Assembly (NCBI GenBank): GCA_905160935.1
Contig: CAJHZI010000414.1
Span: 1,301,001-1,365,000, forward strand
Direction: 5' to 3'
DNA length: 64,000 nucleotides
Source: Enchytraeus crypticus
Taxonomy: Eukaryota > Annelida > Clitellata > Enchytraeida > Enchytraeidae
Shown here: positions 1 to 11,588 of the stretch, one piece after another
Layout: each line of letters opens with the position of its first letter
Position numbering within the stretch: position 1 is the stretch's first letter
Program-made: the position numbers and the translations under genes
The notes under the pieces: model-generated
The model's database searches: none
Told to the model about the DNA's origin: nothing
The model's input: the letters and a program-made list of their open reading frames with translations, nothing else

Positions 1-903
1 AAATTTGAATATCTCAGGCTATTGTTAATATTTTAAAATAAAACTTTTAACAGTTACTAAAGGACTAATTCTGGATGAGTTGGCCAATTTTTATCAATTT
101 TAATGCATAGATTGGCCAGTTATAAAAGTTTCAGTAGAGCAACCCCCCATTTTTTAATGTACAAATAAAAATTTTGAATGTAAATAAAAATTATGTTTAA
201 CTTTATTTTTTTACCCTTAAAAGGGTCGTTGTGGTGGTTCAGAAAGAACCAGTTGTATCTGCTAGCATTACTGCCTATTCGATATGCTTTCCTCCAGCTG
301 CTTTTCAGGACTGCAGCAGCTTTCAGAACGCTAGGACAGCCTTGTTGATTCCAGCTTGGGGTAGTCTCTCCCAAATTGATGGTAGGTAGCACTTCCTGCA
401 GTTCTGTCTTGTTTTTAGGCTTCGACATTCTGATAGAGATGCACATGGTTCCCCAGACATGGTAATCCAGAAGATTTAGATCGGGAGAGTTTGGAGGCCA
501 TTCACTCTTCTCGCTGATCCATACCTATGCATGACGAGATGCATGAGCCGGAGCATCATCCTGCTGAAAGATGTAACCATTTGATAGAATAGCATTGCAA
601 GCAACAAACAGCTTGGGAAGTAAAGTATTGGCGTAATACTGAACGTTCACCTTTTCCTTCTCGCCAATGAAGTGCACTTTTCCCTTACCGTTGTAGCAAA
701 CCTCATTTTTAGCTAAAAATGGGGTATGCTATGTTGAAACTTGTATAACTGGCCTATCCATAAATTAAAATGGATGAAAATTGGCCACCCAATCAAAAAT
801 TAGTCCTTTAGTAATTGGTAAAACTTTTATTTGAAAATATTAACAATAGTCTGAGATATTCAAACTTTTTGCAGGTGTTATCGCTTTTTTTACTCAACCT
901 GTA
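1..903 (-). mobile_element. Tc1/mariner-type DNA transposon remnant (left end outside window)
   Basis: Bases 1-140 and about 728-870 are near-identical inverted copies: 'tgaatatctcag' near base 6 is mirrored by 'ctgagatattca' near 851. This gives terminal inverted repeats of at least 135 bp. The right end probably lies near 901, at 'actcaacctgta'. Between the repeats the minus strand keeps transposase vocabulary of the IS630/Tc1/mariner superfamily: QQDDAPAH with the second catalytic Asp (about 555-580), then WPPNSPDLN with the third acidic residue, then LDYHVWG (about 450-515). It is dead: a TAG stop follows 'RHA', and only about 25 codons separate the two Asp residues where the superfamily has 34 or more. 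The open stretch at 120-446 is the C-terminal part. Family assignment within the superfamily is not attempted. Confidence 0.85.
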
Positions 904-1449
904 TAATAATGTATAATGATGCAATAATTTATAGTGCTCGATGTTGTCATTGATGACTGTAGCACTCTAATTGTTGTTATAAATGTACATGTACAAGTAA
1001 AACAAACGCACAACTACAACGCATAGGACCTACAGAACGAATCATAGGAACGAATAAATGATCTGAGGAGTTAACGATAGGTTGAAGGAGTTCGTACGAC
1101 ATTTTAATTAGCATAACACATCGATCAACAATCAAATCCAGTATTTTAGAGGGTTATTTTGCAATGGGAACTGGAATTACCATCCCTTCATTTTTTGGAC
1201 CGTTTTCACTCCAGGCCCTTAGCAACGCCTCGGCATACTAGTAAAGGCAGAATCTTGTTTATTGCTCTTGTAACATCACACAGGAAACAAGCAATCGTTA
1301 TCTCTATGCTGTAGGTCTGGTAGCTAAATAGACTTCTGTTACATTACCGTGAAGATAACGCTTGCTTTGTGCCACATGTATTAATAGAGTTTAGAAATTT
1401 TACTTCAACTCTAAGACATGCGCCATTTGTATCTCAGTTGCTGATACCA
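904..1449. other. Intergenic, no gene seen
   Basis: AT-rich unique-looking sequence between the mariner remnant and the hairpin satellite. No coding frame, tRNA-like box or tandem repeat was recognised. Confidence 0.5.
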
Positions 1450-2240
1450 TTGAATCAACTGTTGATTCCTTGGTACTACTGTACTAAAGAGTCAACTAAT
1501 GACTCTTTCTGTACCAAAAAGTCAAACTGCTGACTGCTTGGTACTCCTGTACCAAAGAGTCACATGCTGACTCCTTGGTACTACTATCTGTACCAAAGAG
1601 TCAAATGCTGACTCCTTGGTACTACTGTCTGTACCAAAGAGTCACATGCTGACTCCTTGGTACTACTGTCTGTACCAAAGAGTCACATGCTGACTCCTTG
1701 GTACTATTGTACCAAAGAGTCACATTCTGACTCCTTGGTACTCCTGTACAAAGGAGTCAAACTGCTGAATGCATGCTAGTACTGTACCAAAGAGTCACAT
1801 GCTGACTCCTTGGTACTACTGTCTGTACCAAAGAGTCACATGCTGACTCCTGTACCAAAGAGTCACATTCTGACTCCTTGGTACTCCTGTACAAAAGAGT
1901 CAAACTGCTGACTGCTTGCCAGTACTGTACCAAAGAGTCACATGCTGACTGCTTGGTACTACTGTACAAAAGAGTCAAACTGCTGACTGCTTGGTATTAC
2001 TGTACCAAAGAGTCACATGTTGACTGCTTAGTACTACTGTACAAAAGAGTCACATGCTGACTCCTTGGTACTCCTGTACAAAAGAGTCAAACTGCTGACT
2101 GCTTGGTACTACTGTACCAAAGAGTCAACTATTAATTCCTTGGTACTCCTGTATCAAAGAGTCAACTATTAATTCCTTGGTACTCCTGTACCAAAGAGTC
2201 AATTGCTGACTTCTTGGTACTCCTGTACCAAAGAATCGAC
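1450..2240. repeat. Hairpin-forming tandem satellite, about 40-bp unit
   Basis: About 20 head-to-tail units of roughly 36-42 bp. Each unit contains TGACTCCTTGGTAC, a short spacer (tactgt or tactgtct) and GTACCAAAGAGTCA. The two halves are near-perfect reverse complements, so each monomer can form its own stem-loop. Variants replace 'actcc' with 'actgc' and 'accaaag' with 'acaaaag'. Open frames at 1757-1978 (-) and 1878-2060 (+) are periodic by-products of the repeat and not genes. Confidence 0.9.
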
Positions 2241-3649
2241 TCCCACAAATTTTAAAAACTAGCAAATTGAGGCTCCTTCTTCCTAGAAAAAGTTATGAAA
2301 GGGGAAGAGATATGGCATAACGATTACAGTGTTTGCCTCTGATGCAAGTGACCTGAGTACGAAGTTAATGTTGGATATTCCTTTGGGCTCATGGAAGACT
2401 AAGCATGTATCGGTGCTTGCTGCCAGTTGACGCTATTGATAACAAAGTTATGATTAACCGTGGATAGGATTGACAATAGCCTCCCAGAACCAGTAAAGCT
2501 GTCAAAAGGGGTCTAAAATAAGCGTTTAGATGCCTTCTGTCTCAGTACTATTAGTATTTAAAAATTACCTGCTCACTGTATAAGCGCAGGTTAAATAACA
2601 ATTTTCAGCTATTAGCATGGTAGATATTTTGATATAATAACTAATCAATAAATTGAGCTAGCATTGTGATACAGTTCTCCGTATCCTTGATTGAAATAAT
2701 AAATACGTTTACTTTCATTAGCTTAAGTTCGTAAAAACTAAAACAATAATTCTGAAGCTAACCAATGCAATCAAATGTAACCATTTTTCTTTAATGGATG
2801 ATTTATGCAACACCAAAGATTTTATACATTTATCAAGAGTAAGGATAGTCATACAGGTCTTTAAATAATATCTCATAAATAGATCTAAAAAGATGCAAAA
2901 AAGAATCATTTATTCTGCAGCCATCTGGAGGGAAGTTAATAAGCATCATTGCCGTACCGTAATTTACATTCCTCCCATGTCTGAAGATCATATTTAGTAG
3001 AATAGAAAATATTTTTCTATTGAATTACCACTACGAGCGCATAGCAGTTGTCTTTGTTGGTACAATAATTATTGCATCCATAGAGCTGGAATTAATTTTC
3101 TCTCTTATCACTTAAAATAATCAGCTTGCATGCTAATTTCGTAAAGTCATATTCAGATCAAGGCTTACGGCTGCGTCGATTTCTTCAAATCATTTTTATG
3201 TTCGCCTAATTTATGCAACTCATATCATACACGAAAAAGGTTTGACATTAAGAATTCATATCTTCACGCCTACTCTAACCCATATAGCATTCACTCGGCG
3301 CCTCTTGAGACGGGACTCTGCCAATGGAAGAAATGACATTTTACGAAAACTGAAACCAATCCTGTATTAAGCTTTGCACACATTGCTTCAAGCTATGGAC
3401 TTGGAGATTCAACTACACGAGAGAGACAATGCTGAAAAGTAACCCCTACGTAAACTAATTGTGTCAAGTAATGAACCGGATGAAGGTTACGCTTTAATAG
3501 AACTGAAACGTGATGCAATCTAATTCCCTCTAAATTGGGTTATTCCATTTAACTGCATATGTAAATTAAGCTTAACCGTGAATAGATTGTCAGTTTATCT
3601 CCTTTTAATTTAGTTGAGAATTTAATTAAGCATTGAGTTAATTTAATAT
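2241..3649. other. Intergenic, no gene seen
   Basis: AT-rich sequence without a convincing coding frame. The 63-codon frame at 2718-2909 (-) has no recognisable motif and a composition expected by chance. No tandem repeat or known element was seen. Confidence 0.5.
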
Positions 3650-3978
3650 ATTCATTTCTTTATTCGTCAAAAACAGACAGGATCAAGATGCATCACATAT
3701 AAATATATACACACACATACACACAAAAACAAGGATCATAAAACAATCAAAATGAAATACTAGAAACTTAACTAGAATTCCTGCTAATACCAGCACTAGC
3801 ATTAAAAGCTTCGTAAATTAAATACACGTTTCTACCATAAGACACTCTATTGTCTAGAACCATCGAACAATTTATAGGCAATCTAAAACAATGACACATT
3901 TGATCTAAATCCCTCAACACATATCTAATTACAAAATGCTTTAAAATTATATTTATTCAGGCTGCTTTTGAAAGAACT
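3650..3978 (-). mobile_element. LINE 3'-region fragment
   Basis: Bases about 3868-3970 match 45060-45170 almost base for base (shared 'ggcaatctaaaacaatgac' and 'tctaattacaaaatgct'). At the second site this sequence lies directly downstream, on the minus strand, of a reverse-transcriptase fragment. This copy is therefore the 3' part of the same LINE family, lacking the RT. The sequence from about 3650 to 3868 has no counterpart at 45 kb; placing it in the element is an inference. Confidence 0.6.
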
Positions 3979-4077
3979 CAGTTAATATGATCTGTACTGA
4001 AAAAGACTTTATCGCTAGCATCGTCAAATGGTACAAAGATGTTTCCTTTTATTTTACTTAATTACGAGCCTATAGTA

Positions 4078-4432
4078 CTCCCCGTGTTGTGCTCGGGTGT
4101 GGTTGGACCACTGCAAAATAGGGCAACCGCAAACAGTCTGCTGCGTGTATGTAAGAGGCGACTAAGGCAGGAGCTGAGGATGGCAAGAGGGGACCCACCT
4201 CGCCATGATTTCCCCGGGAATAAATGGTAATTAATGCATCTAACTGAGGACGCAACGGGAAATCAACTCAGAAGCCATATTTTTCCAAGCTATAGGCTAA
4301 TTAAGGTATGGATAAGGCATAGACTTTGTGAAGGGATTAATTTTATCTAAGGAGTGCTCTTATGGATTGAGAAGGCAGCCTTTTAGTATTAATATGTACC
4401 TTGAACCTGCCACTTGGCAGTGCACTAACGAG
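4078..4432 (+). mobile_element. SINE-A copy 1
   Basis: It opens with the head shared by SINE-A and SINE-B ('ccccgtgttgtg', 'gtaagaggcgactaag'). It then runs through the SINE-A body ('caacgggaaatcaactcag', 'gccatatttttccaagctat', 'aaggtatggataaggcat') and ends in the SINE-A tail ('accttgaacctgccacttgg'). The head-body junction seems duplicated or rearranged, because 'aactgaggacgcaacggg' follows a first, diverged version of the same phrase. Frames at 4039-4230, 4070-4255 and 4328-4594 lie on this element and are not genes. Confidence 0.8.
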
Positions 4433-6595
4433 AAGAGTTTTCATTCATATAGTAGGCCTAAATGGCTGCACACTGGATTGGAATTCCGCACCGAAGGCAA
4501 TTTTTCTATTAGTTATAAGAACTCAACCACTTTTTATGCAACTACAACTTCGAATATCTCTCCTGTCGACACCTTTCTTATGTTTTTAAAGTGAATATCT
4601 GGCAACACGTAGCGACTCCCTAAGCAACATTATATAGCTATCTAGGCATTTCTGACTTGATCACAATGGCTTCAATGATGCCTTGTAAAGTTCACTTCAT
4701 CAAATTCTGTGGCAATTGATATCTCAGACATATTTAAGTGTTTCTTGTTGAGCTATTTAAGTTTTTTACCTTCAGAAAATGAAAAGGCTTTGTTGAATTA
4801 TACTTGTTCGTGTGTTTTAATGTTTGAATTGATTTTAATCATGCAACATACAGTATATTATGTATGCGCAGTGATATATAGAAACATTCGTAAGTATGTA
4901 TTATTACTAATTTATTATTACTATATTGTGAGAGATAAGAACCCAACGCATATCATATGATTATTATATTGTTTAAATTATCATAGTTCTTAAATTCTAA
5001 GCTACGCTTTTATGTCAAGATATATTTCTGAGCTTCTAAGAAAATCAACCGGATAACAAACTCATTAGCCCGAATTCAATAAGTTGAGACGTCAAAAACG
5101 TCAATTCTTCGAAATATGTAATTAAGTATTTTACTTTCGAAATATACTAAATGTCTGGGCTTCATAGATAATAGAAACTCATTTCCTAGAGGCAATATCA
5201 GTGTCAAATTACAATTCTAATTTACAACAAATATAAACTTTAAGAGATAAAGTACTACTTTGTAACATCGATGCCTCGAAATAATTTTTTAGTAGAAAGT
5301 AACCAATCACTCGGTTAATATTCGTGTGTGGTTTAATTGCATTGAAATATTTTATATAAATTTGCGTTATCGAATCTAATAAATTTAAACTTAGTTTAAA
5401 CATGAGCATTGGCTCCGCATGAGTAGCGGGATTTTTGCCCCGGTACTTTGATAGGAATCGGAGCAAGACTATAGTTTATCATGCTTCGAATAGCGTGTGG
5501 TATCGCACACATCATAGTTCAATTTTTCTGGTACTTTTCCCCTTGTTGCCCCTGTAGGAAAAATGAAAAGTCGGCGCCATGAGTCTAAAGAAACAATTTT
5601 ATAATAGAATATATTTGTCTAATTTATCTTTAATAGTATTTGACTAAACAGCAATCAGTACATTACTGCAGCTATGTTATTAATGCCAGTAATAAGTTTG
5701 ATTAGTGATTATGATTTGACATTGTACTGAAATTTCAGTCGTCATCTTGTGATGTTCTGTCGTCTGTTTGTACAGACTGAAGAGTCTGTAAGAGATGTCT
5801 ATGACTTTCCTTACGTCGAGGAACCGGACTTTATACTCTTATTCATTGATTATCTTTTTGACCGATAATATATTATAAAAGGTAAAGTTATTTTTGAAGA
5901 TGCCAGCTTTTTATACTTCGTGGAATATATGCTCACCAAGGAGAGAGATAACTGAGAATTATGAATATTCATGCTTTGAACAAGCAAAACACAGAATAGA
6001 TCAATAAATTTCCAGAAATAGTTCGTCCTTTGTTAAAATATATGCTACCTGCCCATCAAGCGTCAAGAGAAGGCTACTGAAAACAGAAGTATGACTTTTA
6101 ACACTTTTTTTACTTCCACGGATTACGAGTCTTATCCCTAGATAATAGAAGATCTGTCTGCGGATGTCTCGCTTAGATAACTCCAGCCGTGAGAGTAACT
6201 TAGAGAAAAATCAAGAAATCAAGACGTTCTCGAATTAAGATAAAAAATATCGCCTAGCATTCACTTGATTAAAAAATTCGGATGAAATTCGTCCTGGAAA
6301 GTCGTAATCTTATTAATAATTTGACAGAAATCTCTCAGTACGCCTGAGAGCTTCTTGGATAATATGCTGAACGTATGCACAATCACTCCTATGCTTTCTT
6401 GAAATAGCCAGTTCTTAGAATAAATGAAGTATCTACGTTAATAATTGAGATTTATTGGAAGAAAATTCCGAACCTCCTTCGTAATAATAACTTTTCATCG
6501 CATCTCCACTTTGTTAGATGTGACAGGAGGTTAGTCTAGAGAAAATCGGTAACTGTATAGAGAACGCTAGCATTAACTCATTTAGTATATTTCAA
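4433..6595. other. Intergenic, no gene seen
   Basis: AT-rich. Open frames at 4709-4960 (+) and 5209-5466 (-) are rich in Ile, Leu, Tyr and Phe and have no recognisable domain or splice context. No tandem array or tRNA-like box was seen. Confidence 0.5.
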
Positions 6596-6655
6596 TCAAT
6601 CAATAAGAATTTAACTTCCGGTTCCTCGCCATAAGGCAATGCCAGGAACATTGCC
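6596..6655 (+). repeat. Family C repeat fragment
   Basis: It carries the phrase 'ggttcctcgccataaggcaa', shared with the identical copies at 46764-46883 and 50025-50144, with scattered substitutions. This copy is older and lacks the upstream half of the 120-bp unit. A still more degraded piece lies at 8986-9022. Confidence 0.65.
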
Positions 6656-6721
6656 TGTTTCGGTGGAGAATGCGTTTCATTTATTAGCGACAGCATTTGT
6701 CAGATATGTCTCTCTCGTGTT

Positions 6722-7035
6722 CCTTAAGTGAGAGGTCCAAGGTATACATTCCTACTCACTGTCAGCCTTCACGCTCAGGAAGAGCTCTGCATTGACCAAG
6801 AAGTTGAGCCTATCACAGAAGCTAAGCCTTTAGCAAACCAACCGTAATGTAGTCTTCATATAATATATCATCTATCTAATATCTTCATCTAATATCTCTA
6901 TCTCATCCTTATCTAAGGAAAAAAGTGGTTCTGAGGTGGTTTTTCATAGCCTTCCTATGTGTGCCGCATAGTCGCCTCTTATGTCTTATACGGCCTAGGC
7001 CTACGATTGGTCTATTCTCTAGTGGCTCAAACAAC
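6722..7035 (-). mobile_element. SINE-A copy, reverse orientation
   Basis: Read on the minus strand, it starts with the shared head (reverse complement of 'tagtcgcctcttatg' near 6970 and 'gattggtctattct' near 7003) and ends with the SINE-A tail ('gaggtccaaggtatac' near 6731). The middle is diverged and contains an AT-rich 'catctaatat' repeat around 6865-6905. Confidence 0.65.
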
Positions 7036-8490
7036 ATCAATTTGTCAGATGTATTAATGAAATGTTATGTAGAATACATGTATAGTTATAAAGTGTTAAG
7101 AATTACTAACTGATACTTATGAGTTATTATATTAAAGTCCCTAAATTAATGAATAAAATAATACTTAAAAACTATTTAGAAAATGTGTACGCCTATATCA
7201 TGATCACCTAGCTGTTGTTGCTCTCTCAGTATCTCGGCCGTACTGACCATAAACGGAATTTGCTTGTTAAGAATTTTTTGTGATTGTAATATTTCTATGA
7301 CATATTACTGTCATAAAGATGACAGTATCAAATTTTTACTAGAACATTAATTTTGGATTAAAACAGTAGCAACAGTTCGCTACAATTTTATAGTCTACTA
7401 CTAGGATAATAAAATTATCGTTATTCGACTGGAATCGAAAGATATTACATAAATATTTTAGAAAAATTCTAAGTGATTTTATTGATTTGACAAAATTTCA
7501 CGTAAAATGAAGTCAAGTGGGCGTCTTATTCATCTTTGGGCACCGCTACCTTTTCAATTAACTGCAGACAGAAGCGTGTGCGTCGTATAATCTCTCTTCC
7601 TTTATGTCAGACAGATCAAAATAAATTAGAAGACGAAAAATTACAGTGAAAGTTTGTCCACGAAGCTCAACCAGTGTAATCGATTTTTACTTTTGGTTTC
7701 TACTCTGTTGCCAAAGTGCACAGATAGTGAATTTCAGACGATTTACTCTCGTAAGCTTTGTTTCAACAATTTTGCATAGGGCAATGCAAAACTAGTCTAG
7801 GCTTTGGATCGCTAGGATAGAGGTTGGCTTTTCAATTAGTAGAAAAAATGTTCTGAAGTTCTACGGAAATTTTGCATAAAATGTATCGCTTGAGTGTATT
7901 CTGTAATTGATGCAAATAAAAGCCGCCTCTAATGCTATATTGCAGGTTCAATGTATATATTCTACTCTCATGGCATGTTCTCGCGATAATTTAGGGCTCA
8001 TAGATCAATATGTCGTTAAAGTTCATAGTTCATGTCATGCTATAACTTAATGCAGAACTTTACGTTGAAAAGCTTAACTCAAGCTTGCGAGGTTACGATT
8101 ATGTGACAATTTACCGATTCAACGTGATTAATAATTTATTCAATTTAGCACACTAATATAATTGACGACAAAAATAATTATTAACAAATTCATTTTATTC
8201 GTGAGTGACTCTTTTTAACGATTCATTTCCTTCATTGTATTTTCTTTTATCTCATATCCTTATAATTTAAAATGAAATATTTCATTTTTGACTTACATTT
8301 ATAATTTTGAATCCGGGATATTACGGAATAGGATAACCAGAAACTGAATTTCACAAGAGAAGATTACGAGGAAAGAGTGAAAGTCAAAGGAATGGAAATC
8401 TTTCCATGCAAGAAGCTACAAAAAAGCGTGAAAAAGGCTTAGGTTCTGTGATAGGATCAACCTATTGATACTTATAACCTGGGACTAGGC
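7036..8490. other. Intergenic, no gene seen
   Basis: AT-rich with frequent stops in all frames. No element was recognised. Confidence 0.5.
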
Positions 8491-8499
8491 AGACAGCAA

Positions 8500-8504
8500 G
8501 AGAG

Positions 8505-8537
<33 letters not shown>
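8500..8537. repeat. (GA)n microsatellite
   Basis: Almost pure GA dinucleotide run, about 100 bp upstream of a LINE-D tail. Confidence 0.9.
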
Positions 8538-8540
<3 letters not shown>

Positions 8541-8637
8541 TCAACCGATAATTTGAAACTACCTACTTCAAAATTGGAGCTAACGGTTACAAATGAAGAA
8601 GTGTGTATCGAAGAAAGTGGGTACTGATATATAGACA

Positions 8638-8893
8638 GTTGATATTGCTATAATAAATAGAAAGAAGAGTTGGATAGAACACATCCAAAGCGGAGAGAGT
8701 TTTCTAAAGGATGTCATGGAAGTTAGAATGGAAGGAAGAGAAGCAGAGGAAGACCAAGATTAGGAATGTTAGATGCTTTAGAGATCAACTCGTAGACGGG
8801 CATGAAGAGGAAACTGAAGACAAAGAAGAGTGGAGGCGTCATACATTTATACCATGGACCTGCCAGTTTTTAGTGCACTAAGAGCTCAATAAA
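8638..8893 (+). mobile_element. LINE-D 3' end (RT C-terminus plus tail)
   Basis: The plus strand resembles the C-terminal end of a non-LTR retrotransposon polyprotein: a 'W-I-E-H-I' type block, then 'aggaagaccaagattaggaa' matching the usual G-R-G-R-P-R-L region, then 'gagtggaggcgtcatac' (EWRRHT). The 3' tail is 'accatggacctgccag' followed by 'tagtgcactaagag'. Frames are interrupted. The same segment occurs at 19975-20140 (-), 30946-31150 (-), 42071-42280 (+) and 60706-60970 (-). Confidence 0.75.
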
Positions 8894-9204
8894 AAGTACT
8901 TTTTAAGTTAATAAATTAATTATTTATGTCAAACCATCTAGCCTAGGCATGCAATAAAATATAAAAAATTAATTAGATAATAAGAATTTAACCTCCGATT
9001 CCTCGTCATAAGGCAAAATTGATCAATCTAACATCATTTGTGGGAAAACATCCATGAAATACTGTACAGTTTTTCTCATAGAAATACGAAACAAAGCATT
9101 GATGATACTTATGATGTTGAGCTTAAGATTGTAATCTTGTAAATAAAATTCGTGCCGATGATTTAGAACAACAAAAAAAACCACAACGGAATTAGAGTGC
9201 TATT

Positions 9205-9548
9205 GTAGTTCTTTCGAGCTTTGGTGTTGGAGACGCGTGTTACGAGTCCCGTGGACGGCTAAAGTTAACAATAGAGATGTGCTAGATCGCATAAAACTAT
9301 GTATTTTTCTTGCAGGGAAGATCACAAAGCAAAGGTTGTCATACTTTGGACATGTCATGCGAGCGAGTTCAATTGAGAATCAATTATGCTAGGACATGTC
9401 AGTGGAAAAAGGAGGAAAGGTCGTCAAAGAACGCGTTGGCTTCAACACCAGCATAGCGGATTAGAGGCAGGCGGTAAGAAATCGTGATACATGGAGACAG
9501 ATAGTTCATAAAGTGTCCAAGAGTCGGCTTCGACTGAATGGATAACTC
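9205..9548 (+). pseudogene. Non-LTR retrotransposon RT C-terminal remnant (second LINE family)
   Basis: Conceptual translation shows blocks typical of the C-terminus of CR1/L2/jockey-like ORF2 proteins, in order and in shifted frames: CWRRVLRVPWTAK (about 9217), a linker, SYFGHVMR (about 9342), GKRRKGRQRTRW (about 9410) and DTWRQIVHKVSKSRLRLNG followed by a stop (about 9486-9542). The frame changes at least once. It belongs to a different LINE family from LINE-D. The frame at 9569-9751 just downstream is not recognisable. Confidence 0.75.
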
Positions 9549-11066
9549 ATCATATAGTTCATGAAAAATTGAGTACTATTGAACCAAATCTAATCCGAGG
9601 AGCAGAGTGTGGGGTCCAAAAACTGTGCAACCAAAGGTGCAGAGTCTGGGATATCAGTTCGAGAAATGGTAGGCCTACTAGTGGAATGAAGGTTTACGTG
9701 TTGGTCTCAGTTCCTGTGCAATGTATGGATAGGAGAGGTCAAAGAGAATAGCCTTCAACCGCCAATGAAACTGTTCAAACAGAAGAAAGGGATGATCATA
9801 AATAAGAATTGATTTTCTTTTTACTAATAAATCGCCTGAAAAACCACGGTCACCTGAGTCTCTACTACTAGAATACTTTCCATTTTGTATGCAACAGCGT
9901 GATTACTTCATTAGACGGATCAGACATGGTTTAATAGAAAACCATTGCCCAGACTTGATTTAAATGAGCGTCAGATGTGAAAGATAGGACTAAGTTGAAT
10001 GAGCTTATTGCAAGTAAAAAATTTCTGACGCTTGATAAGTTAGGTCTACAGTGAAACTCGCAGAAAACCAAATTCACAATTTTTTATTAAGTATTTAAAT
10101 CTATCATCAATTTTTTGTTAAAAGCTTGCAAGTGGAAGAAACACTGTTTGAAAACCTTATAAACCTATTATTAACGGCTACATAAGCTTGAGAAGTGATG
10201 TTTTAACTGCTTCAAAAGATTTATAATAAACTCTAGCACTTTCTAAAATTCTGACATTTATGACTATGCCGCTTTCTTTCATTTTTAATAAGTTTTTCAT
10301 ATAGTCCTATAATTTAATTTTTCTGTTTCCACATAACCACGACAGCATCTATTAGTGGAATTTAAGCCTATTTCACGCATACCTGTGTCTTGTACACTCT
10401 TTGTTACTGAGAGGAGCATACGGTTCAAGTGTTCTTTCTATTAACCGCAAATAACTCAGACTCTACTCTGTCATCTGTCACGCGTTCCATTATATTTCCA
10501 ATATTACAACAGCACGTTTTGCCAACAAACAGACGTACAACAAAATGGAACAACCTTGACTTTTATTTCCCCTTAGCCGCCAGTTAACTTCCGAAAGGAA
10601 AGATCATTTGATGATAGACGAATTTTCTACGGCAGACAAATGATTTGAATTAACAGAAGGAAATTACTTTTCTAAATATCAAAGGCTTGTATAAAATTTA
10701 ATCACAGTCAATTTATTGCGCAATTGTAAATTTAATTATTCAACTGTTGATATTGTATTCATAGTAAGAACAAACTTCTTCTTTATAATCAGTATTTCAG
10801 GAATAGATTTTTTAGGAATATACTGGCTGGCAATAGCATTGAAATTCCTACTCGTAAAATTGACTCCGTGTATCTATTGAATTGTCTCTTGTTTGTTCGG
10901 AATGCACTAAATACTCTCATTTTTCATTTTACTAACAAGCAACATGTAAACTTTTTCGCAATGTTATTATGTTTTTCACCTATTTCAACCTGTCTTAGCA
11001 CAAGAGGCCTAACCATATAGTTCCTTTGACATCATGAATCTTAGTCAAGCGATGTTAAGGCCAAAG
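9549..11066. other. Intergenic, no gene seen
   Basis: AT-rich unique sequence. The only frame of note (9569-9751, +, 60 codons) has no recognisable domain. Confidence 0.5.
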
Positions 11067-11212
11067 ACTAAGACCAAGTTTAACGTCAGTTTCCTACTCG
11101 AATAGCATGTCAGTGATATGCTATTCGGAGAGCACTGGATTTGAACCCTGCACCTACTGATCCACTGTCAAACTATGTGCTAACAGGCCACTGGTTCAGC
11201 CCATGTTGGGTC
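11067..11212 (-). mobile_element. SINE-E copy (tRNA-like)
   Basis: On the minus strand a B-box-like 'ggttcaaatcc' (11132 region, read as 'ggatttgaaccc' on +) lies upstream of the SINE-E body ending 'ctgacgttaaac'. It is diverged from the better copies at 13963-14094 and 34438-34567, and the body carries an insertion ('gatatgctattcggag'). Confidence 0.55.
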
Positions 11213-11510
11213 ATAATTTGAATTAACCAGTCGCTGTTCCATATACCGTTTCTGTGTTAGAACGGGGGATGACAAATAACGAAAAATTTCACTCCTTCCA
11301 AATTTTACTTTACTTAGTTACTTATCATGCGTTCTAAACTGGATGACGATTTAGTAACAAACCTGCCTTTAAGTTCAAGAGGTGTTTGATTCCCAGCCAA
11401 TGACATGTACCTGTAAGTTGATAACTGATTAAAAGTATCCTTGTAGGTCTACTTTCCTATCACAAGTAACCTTCGGATAGGAAAGGTAACATCGTACTAC
11501 ATATATATAA

Positions 11511-11588
<78 letters not shown>

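Noticed and set aside
1450..2240. Resemblance to a CRISPR array
   Set aside because: There are no unique spacers between the repeats, and the genome is eukaryotic. It is a satellite.
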